Origin: Candidatus Sacchlamyda saccharinae
Lineage (GTDB): Bacteria; Chlamydiota; Chlamydiia; Chlamydiales; Rhabdochlamydiaceae
Direction of reading: 5' to 3'
DNA: 64,000 nt
Assembly (NCBI GenBank): GCA_030408505.1
Contig: JAUHQI010000004.1
Span: 806,001 to 870,000, forward strand
Every line of letters begins with the position of its first letter. Position 1 is the first letter of the stretch. Both the position numbers and the translations under genes were made by a program. Shown here in pieces: positions 8,183 to 17,354 of this stretch. A model generated the notes under the pieces. It was not told the DNA's origin. It saw only the letters and a program-made list of their open reading frames with translations, and did no database searches.

Positions 8183-9807
8183 CTCCAGCCTTGGACAATG
8201 GGGAATCGTCTGCCGACGCTGAAAGAGACCTTGCTCACGCGGATAGCCGGGGGCGCTTGGCGCCGCTTGTACTCGGCAGCGTGGAGGCGACCGATTAGAT
8301 TATCGACCAATTCTTGGTCAATGTGCATACGAGAGGCGATTTCTTTGGGCTCAACGTGATCTTCAACATAGGCTTTGAGCACTTTATCAACGACCCCATA
8401 GTCAGGAAGAGAATCGAGATCTTTTTGGTCGGGTCTAAGCTCTGCAGATGGGGGCTTATCAATCGTTGATTGAGGTATGATCTCCTTATCACGGTTAATC
8501 CACCGAGAGAGCTCATAGACTTGCGTTTTGAGGACATCGGCGATCACGCCAAGTCCCCCACACATATCGCCGTAAAGAGTACAATAGCCAAGGCCCATCT
8601 CACTTTTGTTTCCGGTGCTAAGCACAATATAACCGAGTTTGTTAGACAGCCCCATCAGAATCATCCCACGGATGCGCGCTTGGAGATTTTCTTCGGTCAC
8701 ATCAACCGGCTTTCCTTCGAAGTGGGGCCCAAGCATTTGCAGGTAGTCGTCAAACGGCTTTTCTATCGGGATTTTTTTGTACCCAATGCCTAAATTATCT
8801 GCTAGCTGTTTTGCATCGCGGATGCTCCCCTCAGAGCTGTAGCGCGAGGGCATGGCTACACCCATGACATTTTCAGGGCCGAGCGCTTCTGCAGCAATGC
8901 AAGCAACTAAGGCCGAATCGATCCCTCCAGAAAGGCCAAGCAGCGCTTTCTTAAAGCCTTGTTTGGAAAAGTAATCATGCACACCCAGTGTAAGGGCTTT
9001 GTAGAGATCTTGCATCTGATTGTACTGAAAAGGGACCTTACAAATAGGAGCGCTCAAGGCAACGGTAAAAAAGTCTTCAGCAAACCCCTTGCCGAGCTGT
9101 CGCAAGTCCCCATGATCGTCTACGGCAACACTATACCCATCAAAGACGATGTCATCATTACCTCCGACCTGGCAGCAAAGGAGAACTGGACACTTTAAGG
9201 TCTTGGCCGCCTTAGCACATACATCAACGCGGATATCAGGCTTATCAAATTGGTAAGGCGAGGCAGATAGATTCAGGAGGATATCGGGTTTTTCATCTAC
9301 GAGCTCAAGGACAGGGTCAAAAGCATAGCGGGTGGCCACATGACCAGAGTGCTGCCAAATATCTTCACAAATAATGACAGCCACCTTTTGACCTTTGATA
9401 TCAAAAGTCTTCACCTCTCTTCCCGGCTCAAAATAGCGCCTCTCGTCAAATACATTGTAGGTGGGCAAGAGACATTTATTGTAATAGCCCAAAATCTGAC
9501 CGTCAGAGACAATCGCCGCGCTGTTGTAGAGGTGCTTGCCCTTGCCGTGGTTGATCCGAACCAGCCCCACGATGACACAAATCCCAGACGAGGCTTTGAC
9601 AATCTCTTGGAGATACTGCTCACCCTCTTTGACAAAATCATCGTGCAGAAGCAGGTCTCCAGGAGCATAGCCACTGATTGTCAGCTCAGAGAATAGGACA
9701 ATATCAGCCTTTTCAGCCTTCGCCTTCTCCACCGCTTGTAAAATCTTTTTTGTGTTGCCCTTAAGATCCCCTATGACAGGATTGAGCTGAGCCATACATA
9801 TACGCAT
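8179..9807 (-). CDS. nadE: Glutamine-dependent NAD+ synthetase
   Basis: Makes NAD+ from deamido-NAD+, ATP and glutamine. The 542-residue product has an N-terminal nitrilase-type glutaminase domain (catalytic Glu in LFSELTISGY, Lys in NKCLLPTYNVF, Cys in VIICEDIW). The C-terminal ammonia-using synthetase domain has the PP-loop LSGGIDSALVA. The start MRICMAQLNPVIGD at 9807 is chosen because this is where homologues begin; the frame is open 19 codons further. It is divergent from htpG, with a 72-bp gap. Confidence 0.95.
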   Translation of the reverse strand: MRICMAQLNPVIGDLKGNTKKILQAVEKAKAEKADIVLFSELTISGYAPGDLLLHDDFVKEGEQYLQEIVKASSGICVIVGLVRINHGKGKHLYNSAAIVSDGQILGYYNKCLLPTYNVFDERRYFEPGREVKTFDIKGQKVAVIICEDIWQHSGHVATRYAFDPVLELVDEKPDILLNLSASPYQFDKPDIRVDVCAKAAKTLKCPVLLCCQVGGNDDIVFDGYSVAVDDHGDLRQLGKGFAEDFFTVALSAPICKVPFQYNQMQDLYKALTLGVHDYFSKQGFKKALLGLSGGIDSALVACIAAEALGPENVMGVAMPSRYSSEGSIRDAKQLADNLGIGYKKIPIEKPFDDYLQMLGPHFEGKPVDVTEENLQARIRGMILMGLSNKLGYIVLSTGNKSEMGLGYCTLYGDMCGGLGVIADVLKTQVYELSRWINRDKEIIPQSTIDKPPSAELRPDQKDLDSLPDYGVVDKVLKAYVEDHVEPKEIASRMHIDQELVDNLIGRLHAAEYKRRQAPPAIRVSKVSFSVGRRFPIVQGWS

Positions 9808-9879
9808 AAATTTTATCTTATCCGATATTGGGATTATTTTCTCTCCTGTGATATACTCTGCCAAAAAAGGAGAATATTC

Positions 9880-11670
9880 ATGGCTGAAGGAACACTCAAA
9901 ATCAACACCGAAAAACTACTTCCTATCATCAAAAAATGGCTTTATTCAGACAAAGAAATTTTCTTGCGCGAGCTCGTCTCTAACGCCTGCGACGCCCTTT
10001 CAAAACTTAAAATTTTACGTGAGCAAAATGAGACCGATTTCTCCGACGACGAGCTCAAGATCGAAATCACTCTAGACAAAGACAAAAAAACACTCACCAT
10101 TGCCGATACAGGCCTTGGGATGAGCGCCGAAGAGGTAGAAAAATATATTGCCCAACTCGCCTTCTCTGGAGCTGAAGACTTCCTCTCCAAATACGAATCG
10201 AGCGAAGAAAAAGACCAGGTGATCGGCCACTTTGGTCTCGGATTTTACTCAGCCTATATGGTCTCCTCTAAAGTAGAGATCGACACCCTCTCCTATAGAG
10301 AAAATGCCGAACCTGCCTACTGGATCTGCGACGGAACGTCGAGCTACACCCTCAATAAAGGGACGCGCACCACCCGTGGCACCACCATCACCCTCCATAT
10401 CGAAGACGAAGAATTTTTAGAGATTTCCCGCCTACAAGAACTCCTCACCCGCTATTGCGCCTTCCTCCCCTACCCAATCCATCTAAACGAAGAGCACATC
10501 AACCACAAAGACCCCCTCTGGCTCAAATCCCCCGCCGACTGCACAGACGAAGAATATCTCGAGTTTTACAGACAACTCCACCCGATGGAGCCCGATCCGA
10601 TTTTTTGGGTCCACCTCAACGTCGACTACCCCTTCAATCTCAAGGGCATACTCTATTTTCCCCACATTCACAACCGCTTCGACTTCCAAAAAAAGCCAAT
10701 CAAACTCTTCTGTAACCGAGTGTTCGTCTCCGACAACTGCCAAGATCTCATCCCCGAATACCTGAGTGTGATGCGCGGCGCCATCGACAGCCCAGACATC
10801 CCCCTAAACGTCTCGCGCAGCTACCTGCAGATGGACAAAACCGTCCGCTCCCTTTCCAACCACATCTCTAAAAAAGTAGCCGACCGCCTCTCGACCCTAT
10901 ACAAAACCGAAAAAGAAAAATTCACAAAACACTGGCAAGACATTGAAACCATCATCAAGCTCGGCGTCCTACACGACGAAAAATTCTACGATAGAGTCAA
11001 AGACTTCCTCATCTGGCAAAATCTAGAAAACGAATGGACAACACTGCCCGAGTACCTAGAAAGGCAACCTGAGAAAATCTTCTACACCCAAGACATCAAC
11101 TCCCCATTCCTAACCCTCTACAAAGAGAAAAAGATAGAGGTCCTCGTAGCCAAAGGCCCCCTCGACACTCCTCTCATGAACTTTCTTGAGATGAAACTCG
11201 CTCCCGCAAAATTCCAAAGAGTCGATGGAGGCCTAGACCCCTCTCTGCTCGATGCGGAAAAAGAAAAAAACCTCCTCGACGCGGAAGGAAACAGTGAATC
11301 CTCTAAAATCGCAGACCTTGTCCGCACTGCGCTAGGCATTGAAAACCTAGAAGTAGAAGCCAAAAGCCTCGCTAGCAGCGATCTTCCCGCTCTACTTATG
11401 GTCGATGAGCAAGCCCGTCGTATGCGCGAGACCCTCGCCCTTTCAAGTAGAGACCTCCCACCAGGACTTGCTGACAAAAAGACCTTTGTAGTGAACACCA
11501 ACAGCCCCATCATCAGCTCACTCTCAAAACAAAACGACCCAGACAAGGCCAAAGAAGTACTAACCCACCTCTACCAGCTGGCGCAGCTCTCACAAAAAGA
11601 GCTACCTCCAGAAGAACTTGCCCCCTTCATCGAAAGGAGTACTAAGTTCCTATCACGGGTGCTGGATTAG
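9880..11670 (+). CDS. htpG: Molecular chaperone HtpG (bacterial Hsp90)
   Basis: ATP-dependent cytosolic chaperone. The N-terminal Bergerat-fold ATPase motifs are in order: ELVSNACDAL, ADTGLGM and GHFGLGFYSAYMV; middle and C-terminal dimerisation domains follow. AAGGAGA lies about 8 bases before the ATG. At 596 residues it is slightly shorter than E. coli HtpG (624). The charged linker region is minimal, as usual in bacteria. Codon use is strongly C-ending, as in icd and epmA. The 3' end overlaps the convergent small gene by 29 bp. Confidence 0.96.
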   Translation: MAEGTLKINTEKLLPIIKKWLYSDKEIFLRELVSNACDALSKLKILREQNETDFSDDELKIEITLDKDKKTLTIADTGLGMSAEEVEKYIAQLAFSGAEDFLSKYESSEEKDQVIGHFGLGFYSAYMVSSKVEIDTLSYRENAEPAYWICDGTSSYTLNKGTRTTRGTTITLHIEDEEFLEISRLQELLTRYCAFLPYPIHLNEEHINHKDPLWLKSPADCTDEEYLEFYRQLHPMEPDPIFWVHLNVDYPFNLKGILYFPHIHNRFDFQKKPIKLFCNRVFVSDNCQDLIPEYLSVMRGAIDSPDIPLNVSRSYLQMDKTVRSLSNHISKKVADRLSTLYKTEKEKFTKHWQDIETIIKLGVLHDEKFYDRVKDFLIWQNLENEWTTLPEYLERQPEKIFYTQDINSPFLTLYKEKKIEVLVAKGPLDTPLMNFLEMKLAPAKFQRVDGGLDPSLLDAEKEKNLLDAEGNSESSKIADLVRTALGIENLEVEAKSLASSDLPALLMVDEQARRMRETLALSSRDLPPGLADKKTFVVNTNSPIISSLSKQNDPDKAKEVLTHLYQLAQLSQKELPPEELAPFIERSTKFLSRVLD

Positions 11671-11980
11671 CCTCTCTTGCTTGAATTTTAACAGCTTCAA
11701 AATAAGCTTTTGCTTCAGGATTTTGCCCTTCAGAAAGCCTATTCAATGCAATCCCTGCAACAAGCCCCGCTTTATCAAGCGCATTGAGCTCCACTAGATA
11801 TCCAATGTATTCGCAAGCGTTGTCAGCATTCCCGCACATCATCAAGTTAAATTCATCAGATCCACCTTGAAGCTCCTTCATTCTAGCGAACACTCGCATC
11901 AACCTATCCAAATCAGGCATATCTGAAGGTGGATGAGGAGGCCCTATTGTTGCAACTGAACTTAAACTTACCGCGGACAT
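11642..11980 (-). CDS. Hypothetical protein
   Basis: The start at 11980 is supported by AAGGAG six to eight bases upstream, giving 112 residues; the longer frame has no such site. The N-terminus is rich in Ser/Pro (ATIGPPHPPSD). The rest is helical and acidic, with no transmembrane segment and no motif I recognise. Its last nine codons lie antisense to the end of htpG, so the C-terminal residues are constrained by, or borrowed from, htpG. Function unknown. Confidence 0.55.
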   Translation of the reverse strand: MSAVSLSSVATIGPPHPPSDMPDLDRLMRVFARMKELQGGSDEFNLMMCGNADNACEYIGYLVELNALDKAGLVAGIALNRLSEGQNPEAKAYFEAVKIQAREANPAPVIGT

Positions 11981-12101
11981 ACTAATCTCCTTATTATAAT
12001 TAAAACCCAAACAACCAATTATATAACAATTTTGTAAAAAGCACAACAGAACTAAAAACAAACAACACAAACAACTATAAATCAGATAGATAAAATAACT
12101 C

Positions 12102-12212
12102 TTACTCGCCAGACGGGGAGCCAGGGGGAGGAATCTCCTTAGGAGGAGGTGGTGGTGGAGTATAGATAACGGTCAGCTCAGGGTGCTGATTTAAGATGAG
12201 ACCTAATGACAT
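12102..12212 (-). CDS. Possible small proline-rich protein (36 aa)
   Basis: A short frame opens with ATG directly after in-frame stops and ends in a proline-rich tail with a run of six prolines followed by KEIPPPGSPSGE. No convincing Shine-Dalgarno site is visible. It lies in the otherwise gene-free stretch between 11980 and 12442 and could be the remnant of a longer gene. The polyproline run would need EF-P, but nothing else supports translation. Confidence 0.2.
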   Translation of the reverse strand: MSLGLILNQHPELTVIYTPPPPPPKEIPPPGSPSGE

Positions 12213-12332
12213 AAAAAATCAATGATAACAAAAAGAGCTTATATAAGCAGTGCTCGAGGAGAAAAAAAATTCTGCGAACAACGAGGCCAGCGGTCCGGTT
12301 GGAGCTCTTCTCGCATGAGCAGCCGGCTATCT

Positions 12333-12446
12333 CTTAAGGAAACTCTGATCAATTAACTTCCTAAGTTAATTACGACCTCCAAATTAACTTTTTCGACCCG
12401 TTTGACTCGAATCTCTGAGAAAGTAATTGATCAGCGTCTCCTTAAG
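12333..12446. repeat. MITE-like element, copy 1 (23-bp terminal inverted repeats)
   Basis: The ends 12333-12355 and 12424-12446 are inverted repeats matching at 21 of 23 positions (core CTGATCAATTA). The interior (12353-12423) is about 80% identical to 19932-20003 in the 5S region, so this is an interspersed repeat. The left end also contains a smaller palindrome built on ATTAACTT/AAGTTAAT. There is no coding capacity. The right end reaches the stop codon of the phosphatase gene (12442-12444). The stretch 12213-12332 before it holds nothing I can recognise. Confidence 0.75.
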
Positions 12447-13626
12447 GATTGATTTCAAGCTCGTCGATGAGCTCCCCTTTGTTATCAAAGGCCTCTGCGG
12501 TGAGCTTATCTTTATTGATTGTGAGCAGCCAGTAGCAATTCGTCTCAAGGACTTTTGCTAGATACCAATGGTAGTGTGTCCCATCGGGAAACACCCCCCA
12601 TGCCCCATCGCCAAGATAATAGATCCCTTTAGGATCTACACGCCCCTGCCATAGGGGGAACGTACGCTTAAAGGCGTGGTTGTCATGCTCCATGCTAATC
12701 TTCACCCCATACTTCTCAAAGAGAGGAACCCAGAACTTGCGGATATCGCGCGCTCCACGGTGCGTATAAGAGGTAACGGAGGGGTAGCCGGCAATATGAT
12801 AGACGGGAATGCGATAGAGAGCATCCTGATGCTCTTGCAGAGCTTTTTCGAGCCACTCTGTTTGGGCTCCATTGACCGGGTAGCTATGACACGAATCCAG
12901 GAGATAAAAACTGAGATCCCTTCCAATAGAAAACACCCAGTAGGGGATGTTCTCTTTCGGAAACACAAAAAATTGGTAGAAGAGAACCTCTTTTTTGTAA
13001 GGATCATCAAATCCTTCGAGGACATCGTGATTGCCCAAAACAGGAACTATGGGGATAAGGCGCCCATCTTTGGTCACCATATCGCGTGACCAGTAAAGAA
13101 AAAACTCTTCCCAGCGATTGATTTTCCAGTAGCGAGTACAGAAAGCCCGGCTCAACCCCTCGGTGTAGGCAATATCTCCTGCGAGTATGACGAAATCGGG
13201 ATCTTGACTTGCAACCTCTCGGTTCATTTTTTCATAGAGTTCTTTAGAATAATAGGCATCCCCCCCAACGGCAGCACGGATAGGTCTAGTGAGACCATCT
13301 GGCATCGTCTTTAGCCGGTGGATATCCCCATTTTCTAAGTGAAATGCATATTCAGTGTCGGGCTTAAGGCCTGTGAGCTGAACTTGATGGATCGTGACAC
13401 TCGATTTCCTTAAGCGATGAAATGTCCCCTCTTGGCTAAGCCACTCAGTACTCCCTGGAGCCTGATAATAGACCACTGACGGGCCATTGCCGTCTCTTGT
13501 ATGCCACATGACAGTCATCGTAGTCGCAGGATCCCCCTTCCAAGTGAGATAGAGGATATCGGGATCTTGCGCCGAAAGGCGAGCAAGAAAAAGGACAAAG
13601 AATAGCAAGCAGTGTGAGAGTTTCAT
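12442..13626 (-). CDS. Secreted purple acid phosphatase-like metallophosphoesterase
   Basis: A signal peptide (hydrophobic residues 5-18, ending LSAQ) is followed by a fibronectin III-like N-terminal domain of the purple acid phosphatase type (about 22-110). A calcineurin-like metallophosphoesterase domain then carries VGGDAYY, GDIAYTEG, GNHDVLEG, VYHIAGYPS and EHDNHAF, which supply the metal ligands in order. It is expected to act outside the inner membrane on phosphate esters, substrate unknown. The length of 394 residues is normal. The gene stands alone, and its stop codon falls within the right end of the small repeat element. Confidence 0.8.
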   Translation of the reverse strand: MKLSHCLLFFVLFLARLSAQDPDILYLTWKGDPATTMTVMWHTRDGNGPSVVYYQAPGSTEWLSQEGTFHRLRKSSVTIHQVQLTGLKPDTEYAFHLENGDIHRLKTMPDGLTRPIRAAVGGDAYYSKELYEKMNREVASQDPDFVILAGDIAYTEGLSRAFCTRYWKINRWEEFFLYWSRDMVTKDGRLIPIVPVLGNHDVLEGFDDPYKKEVLFYQFFVFPKENIPYWVFSIGRDLSFYLLDSCHSYPVNGAQTEWLEKALQEHQDALYRIPVYHIAGYPSVTSYTHRGARDIRKFWVPLFEKYGVKISMEHDNHAFKRTFPLWQGRVDPKGIYYLGDGAWGVFPDGTHYHWYLAKVLETNCYWLLTINKDKLTAEAFDNKGELIDELEINP

Positions 13627-13665
13627 TTCTCACACTGATAACAAGAAAATGTGTATTCGTAAATA

Positions 13666-14025
13666 CTACTTCTTTTCGGGAGCTGGCTGATCAGAGCCTT
13701 GCACTTCTGAGATAGCCATTTTGAGCACTTCGATTTTAGAACCGTCTACTGAGCTTAAGACAACTGTCGTGTCTTTGATCTCTTCAACTTTTCCTACAAT
13801 CCCCATAGCTGTTACGCGATCACCTTTTTTCATAGAACCACGTTTTGCCTCCATCTCTTTGCGTCGTTTTCTTTCAGGACGCCAAAGGATGAAGTAAAAG
13901 AAGACGATTGCGATCGCAATCATGATAATGGTTTGCATAAAATTTCCTTCGCGAGCACCTCCGCCATTTTGAGCAAATAGGCTAGCAGTTGAAAGGAGGG
14001 GCAATAGGAGTAATAAATTTTTCAT
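13666..14025 (-). CDS. yajC: Preprotein translocase subunit YajC
   Basis: Accessory subunit of the Sec translocase (SecDF-YajC). The start MKNLLLLLP at 14025 is chosen over an upstream alternative. The product has an N-terminal hydrophobic segment, a main transmembrane helix (IIMIAIAIVFFYFILWRPE), a basic stretch and the conserved MKKGDRVTAMGIVGKV domain. An extra cleavable-signal-like segment before the usual helix is a variation. It lies just downstream of the rlmD-like methyltransferase gene on the same strand. Confidence 0.9.
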   Translation of the reverse strand: MKNLLLLLPLLSTASLFAQNGGGAREGNFMQTIIMIAIAIVFFYFILWRPERKRRKEMEAKRGSMKKGDRVTAMGIVGKVEEIKDTTVVLSSVDGSKIEVLKMAISEVQGSDQPAPEKK

Positions 14026-14083
14026 CGGGTAAAACCTCAGGGTTGTAAGAATCTCCAAATTGTGCCTGAATTAGGAGGAGAAA

Positions 14084-15421
14084 TCAAGCCTTTTCAAAAT
14101 ATGCGATGTTCTCGATATGGGGGGTATGGGGGAACTGGTCAACTGGTTGCAATACTTTGAGCCTATAGCCCGCTTGGACAAGTGCCAACGCATTGATCGC
14201 TTGGGTTTTTGGGTTGCAGGAAATATATAAAATCTCTTTCGGGGAAAGCGCCAGGATGTGAGCCATGGCTTTATCATCGAGGCCCATGCGTGGCGGGTCA
14301 ACAATAATGCTATCGGGCTTCTCTAATTTTTTTTCCTCTAATACTTGCCCCACATCACCACGATATATAGTAAAATTCTCCACCTGGTTCACCTCTTTGT
14401 TCCAACCCGCATCGAACACAGCATGGTGATTGAGCTCGATGCCGATCACCTCTTTGGCTCTTTTTGCAGCAGCAAGACCTAGAAGACCACTACCGCAATA
14501 GAGGTCGAACACACGCGCCCCCTCAAGCTTCAGCATGTCAAGACCTACAGTATAGAGTTTTTCCGCCTGAAGAGTATTGGGCTGAAAAAAAGAAGTTGGA
14601 CTTATTTTACAGTCAAAAGTGTGGTCTTGAATGCGGAGTCTTTCTGTGATGTGATCGGGACCTGAAAGGGGCATTTCAAAGAATTGCGTAGGTCTCCCCT
14701 TTGCAATTTGTTGGATCTGTAAAAAGATACTTAAATGCTCTTCAGATGTGACATTTTTTAGAGCCTGGACAAAACTCTCCATTTGGTCTTTTTTGAGTGC
14801 AAAGGCAGGGTTTCCAGAGACGGTGAGCATCACCATCTTTCCCTGCCCCTGTTTGGCCTCACGGACAGTCAGGGTGCGCAAGTGCCCCGTATCAAAATTG
14901 TGATGATAGGCAGCAAGGCCCGACCCTTCCCACCAAGCGGTAATAGCCTCCACCACCTTTGCAAACCACTCAGAGACTAGAAAACATTCTTTTAAAGCTA
15001 ATACCCTCCCCCTTGAGCCCGCTAGCATCAGACCTAAAAACTTTTCTCCTGCCTTATTCTGAGAAAACGAAAACTCCATTTTATTTCGGTAACGCCAAGG
15101 ATTTTCGCATAGAATGATTGGGCGCACTTGAGAAGTGTTAAATTCTTTTTGGACCACTTCCATTTTGTACTGTAGCTGGGAGGAATAGTCCCAATGTTGA
15201 AAGGCGCATCCCCCACAATCAGGAGCATGGGAGCACTTAGCGGGGACTCGCTCGCTCGAAGGAGTAAGAATTTCTCTAAGGAAGCCTTGGCGCTTTTTCT
15301 TCCGCTTCCCGCCAAGCTGAATCAAAACCTCTTCCCCTGGAAGAGCCCCGATCACTTCAATATTCTTTTCGCTATTTAAAGCTCTCCCCTTTGGAGAAAG
15401 GGCATCTGTTTTGAGTTGCAT
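14084..15421 (-). CDS. rlmD: 23S rRNA (uracil-C5)-methyltransferase, RlmD/TrmA family
   Basis: SAM-dependent m5U methyltransferase with an N-terminal TRAM-like region, a [4Fe-4S] motif (C-x5-C-G-G-C, around residues 63-72), the SAM-binding VFDLYCGSGLLGLAAA and the catalytic ISCNPKT near residue 410. The 445-residue length fits the family. Paralogues TrmA, RlmC and RlmD cannot be separated with certainty by reading alone; RlmD is the best guess because of the Fe-S cysteines and length. Confidence 0.85.
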   Translation of the reverse strand: MQLKTDALSPKGRALNSEKNIEVIGALPGEEVLIQLGGKRKKKRQGFLREILTPSSERVPAKCSHAPDCGGCAFQHWDYSSQLQYKMEVVQKEFNTSQVRPIILCENPWRYRNKMEFSFSQNKAGEKFLGLMLAGSRGRVLALKECFLVSEWFAKVVEAITAWWEGSGLAAYHHNFDTGHLRTLTVREAKQGQGKMVMLTVSGNPAFALKKDQMESFVQALKNVTSEEHLSIFLQIQQIAKGRPTQFFEMPLSGPDHITERLRIQDHTFDCKISPTSFFQPNTLQAEKLYTVGLDMLKLEGARVFDLYCGSGLLGLAAAKRAKEVIGIELNHHAVFDAGWNKEVNQVENFTIYRGDVGQVLEEKKLEKPDSIIVDPPRMGLDDKAMAHILALSPKEILYISCNPKTQAINALALVQAGYRLKVLQPVDQFPHTPHIENIAYFEKA

Positions 15422-15455
15422 GGTAACAAGAGTACCACGAATGAGGGTAAAAAAG

Positions 15456-15477
15456 AAGGGGCTCTAAGAAGCCCCTT
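15456..15477 (-). terminator. Rho-independent terminator of hctA
   Basis: Inverted repeat AAGGGGCT/AGCCCCTT with a 6-base loop, followed on the minus strand by a T-rich run. It lies eight bases beyond the hctA stop. Confidence 0.75.
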
Positions 15478-15484
15478 TAAGAAG

Positions 15485-15817
15485 TTATCTTTTTCGCTTG
15501 CGCGCTGTCGTTTTTCTTTTTACGGTTTTTCGAACTACCTTTTTCTTAGTAGCTGTCGTCTTTTTACGTGCTATTTTTTTCTTTACAACTTTTCTTTTTG
15601 GAGCTGCTTTTTTCTTCGTAGTCTTTTTCTTTTTCGCCCCTTTTCTCCCTTCAGCAACCGATTCTTTTCTGTATTGCTTGGCAATCTTTGCAAATTTAAT
15701 CGTATTCGTACGCACTCTTTGCGCTGCTGCTCTGTTACCTCTTCCCGCTTTTTCTAAATCGTGCGAGATTTCAAGTAGCATTTGCTTCATATGTTCCACT
15801 GTTGTCTTAAGAGCCAT
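15485..15817 (-). CDS. hctA: Histone H1-like protein Hc1
   Basis: DNA-compacting protein that condenses the chromosome in chlamydial elementary bodies. The N-terminus (MALKTTVEHM) and the segment NRAAAQRVRTNTIKFAKIAK closely follow chlamydial Hc1. The C-terminal half is an extremely Lys/Arg-rich tail (KKKTTKKKAAPKRK and similar). The start MALK at 15817 is preceded by AAGGAGA. In Chlamydia the gene is expressed late and its product is controlled by the small RNA IhtA; I did not identify such an RNA here. Confidence 0.95.
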   Translation of the reverse strand: MALKTTVEHMKQMLLEISHDLEKAGRGNRAAAQRVRTNTIKFAKIAKQYRKESVAEGRKGAKKKKTTKKKAAPKRKVVKKKIARKKTTATKKKVVRKTVKRKTTARKRKR

Positions 15818-15934
15818 TACCCTTCTCCTTTTAAGAAATATACATCTAATTCTTTGCATATTCTGCGGAGCAATATATCTGCAAGATTTTTTTCAACAGG
15901 GCAAAAAAAAATCTACTCTGGTACTCTACAAGAC

Positions 15935-16777
15935 ATGCTTAAAAAAATAACTCTCACAGCTCTTACGATCCCTTTTGCCCTTCATCTTTTTCAACTTTTT
16001 TTTCTTCATTACGATGGAAATTTTGCTGCCAAAAAATTTGCACACGGTTTTGAAAAAAACTATTCTCAGGAAGTCTCAGATCAGGATTATTCAACCTTAG
16101 GGACTGCAGTCGCACAACCCTATCGATTTCTTGGCCAGGGCAAACAAATGATCGCCTTCGCGTCAGAAGACAACAAGTACGTGCTTAAGTTTTTTAACCC
16201 CATGCGTCCGTTGAAAGCGAAGTGGTACACAAACTCCAAATATTGGAAGCGTTACAGTTCTCTTAAATGGATTTCACGCGAGTGGCTGGGAAAGAAAGCG
16301 CGTTTGAAAAAACTCTTTGTACGACATAAAATGGCCTTTGAACTTCTAAAGGATGAAACAGGTCTACTTTTCGTTCATCTCAGCCCAAAAAAACAAGTAT
16401 GTCACCTGGTTTCCCTAAAAGACAAAAAGGGGAAAGAGCACTTCGTATCACTGACTGACACCCCTTTCATCCTGCAAGAAAAAGCGCAACTGGCTGCCTC
16501 CTACTTCGAAACGCTAATCCAAGAGAATAAAGTCGAGCAGGCAAAAGAAGCCATTGCAGCAATGGAAACCCTCTTTGAAACGAGACTGAAGCTAGGAATA
16601 ACTGACCGGATCCAGACCATGGAAAACAACTACGGTTTTGTAGACGGGAAACCCATTCAAATCGACGTAGGGCGGATTAGACAAGATCCTGAGCTAAACT
16701 ACGAAGAAGAGCAAGAGCGGATCATCGGCAACTTCCGACTCTGGGCAAAGAACTCAATTCAATTCGCTTTTGATTAG
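15935..16777 (+). CDS. Uncharacterised membrane-anchored protein with kinase-like motifs
   Basis: The start at 15935 gives 280 residues; no clear ribosome site is visible. An N-terminal hydrophobic helix (about residues 5-22) could be a signal anchor. Next comes FLGQGKQMIAFASEDNKYVLKFF, reminiscent of a glycine-rich loop plus the ATP-binding lysine of the protein-kinase-like N-lobe. Near residue 248, PIQIDVGRI could play the part of the DFG metal-binding motif. A typical HRD catalytic loop is not evident. It could be a divergent kinase-like protein; the function is not established. It is divergent from hctA, with 117 bp between the starts. Confidence 0.55.
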   Translation: MLKKITLTALTIPFALHLFQLFFLHYDGNFAAKKFAHGFEKNYSQEVSDQDYSTLGTAVAQPYRFLGQGKQMIAFASEDNKYVLKFFNPMRPLKAKWYTNSKYWKRYSSLKWISREWLGKKARLKKLFVRHKMAFELLKDETGLLFVHLSPKKQVCHLVSLKDKKGKEHFVSLTDTPFILQEKAQLAASYFETLIQENKVEQAKEAIAAMETLFETRLKLGITDRIQTMENNYGFVDGKPIQIDVGRIRQDPELNYEEEQERIIGNFRLWAKNSIQFAFD

Positions 16778-17269
16778 CTCTTGCACAAATCCACTTTCTG
16801 CTTGGATAGGTCTCAGAGCAATCAAAATCTCACGCACCGCAAAACTAAGACCATAAAGTAGTGCTAAAAATCCCGTCACATAAAAAAATAAAACCACTAG
16901 ATCAAGAGCAGGAAAAAACAGACTCAGAGCGATCAAAAGTGATGTGAGTACTAGACTACCAATGCAGTAGATAAGCCAAAATATACACCTTTGTAAGTAG
17001 CGAGCTCTTTTTAGAACATCCACAGTTTGCCCCTCTAAAAACTGCAAAAACTGATCCGCCTGCTGGCGTCTTAAATCACTAGCATGACTCTTTTCAAGCT
17101 GGAAAATTTCCTTATATTCGGCAAGCCTCTCTCTTTGCAACGAGCGCAAGCGTGTAACAATGTAGGCTAAGCGATTATAAAACGCCAAGCAGAGCAAGCC
17201 GCACGCAGAGATAATCACCACTGGAACAACAGAAGAGGGAATAATTTTAGCCCAGATGAAAGCTTCCAT
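16754..17269 (-). CDS. DUF2721-like membrane protein
   Basis: About 171 residues: an N-terminal transmembrane helix (VVPVVIISACGLLCLAFYN), a charged helical region (RSLQRERLAEYKEIF...) and two closely spaced C-terminal transmembrane helices. This is the layout of the DUF2721 family, whose function is unknown. The ATG at 17269 is chosen; a TTG eight codons upstream is possible. It overlaps the convergent 15935-16777 gene by 24 bp. Confidence 0.65.
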   Translation of the reverse strand: MEAFIWAKIIPSSVVPVVIISACGLLCLAFYNRLAYIVTRLRSLQRERLAEYKEIFQLEKSHASDLRRQQADQFLQFLEGQTVDVLKRARYLQRCIFWLIYCIGSLVLTSLLIALSLFFPALDLVVLFFYVTGFLALLYGLSFAVREILIALRPIQAESGFVQELIKSELN

Positions 17270-17354
17270 TCCTTTATCATTGCCTTTTTCCAAAAATAAA
17301 TTGAAACTTTTTTTTCACTTCCTTAAAATGCTCCCATATTTTTTGGAGAAACTT

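Noticed and set aside
15498-15950. 150-codon plus frame opposite hctA
   Set aside because: Antisense to the Lys-codon-rich hctA, which yields an artificial Phe/Leu-rich hydrophobic product.
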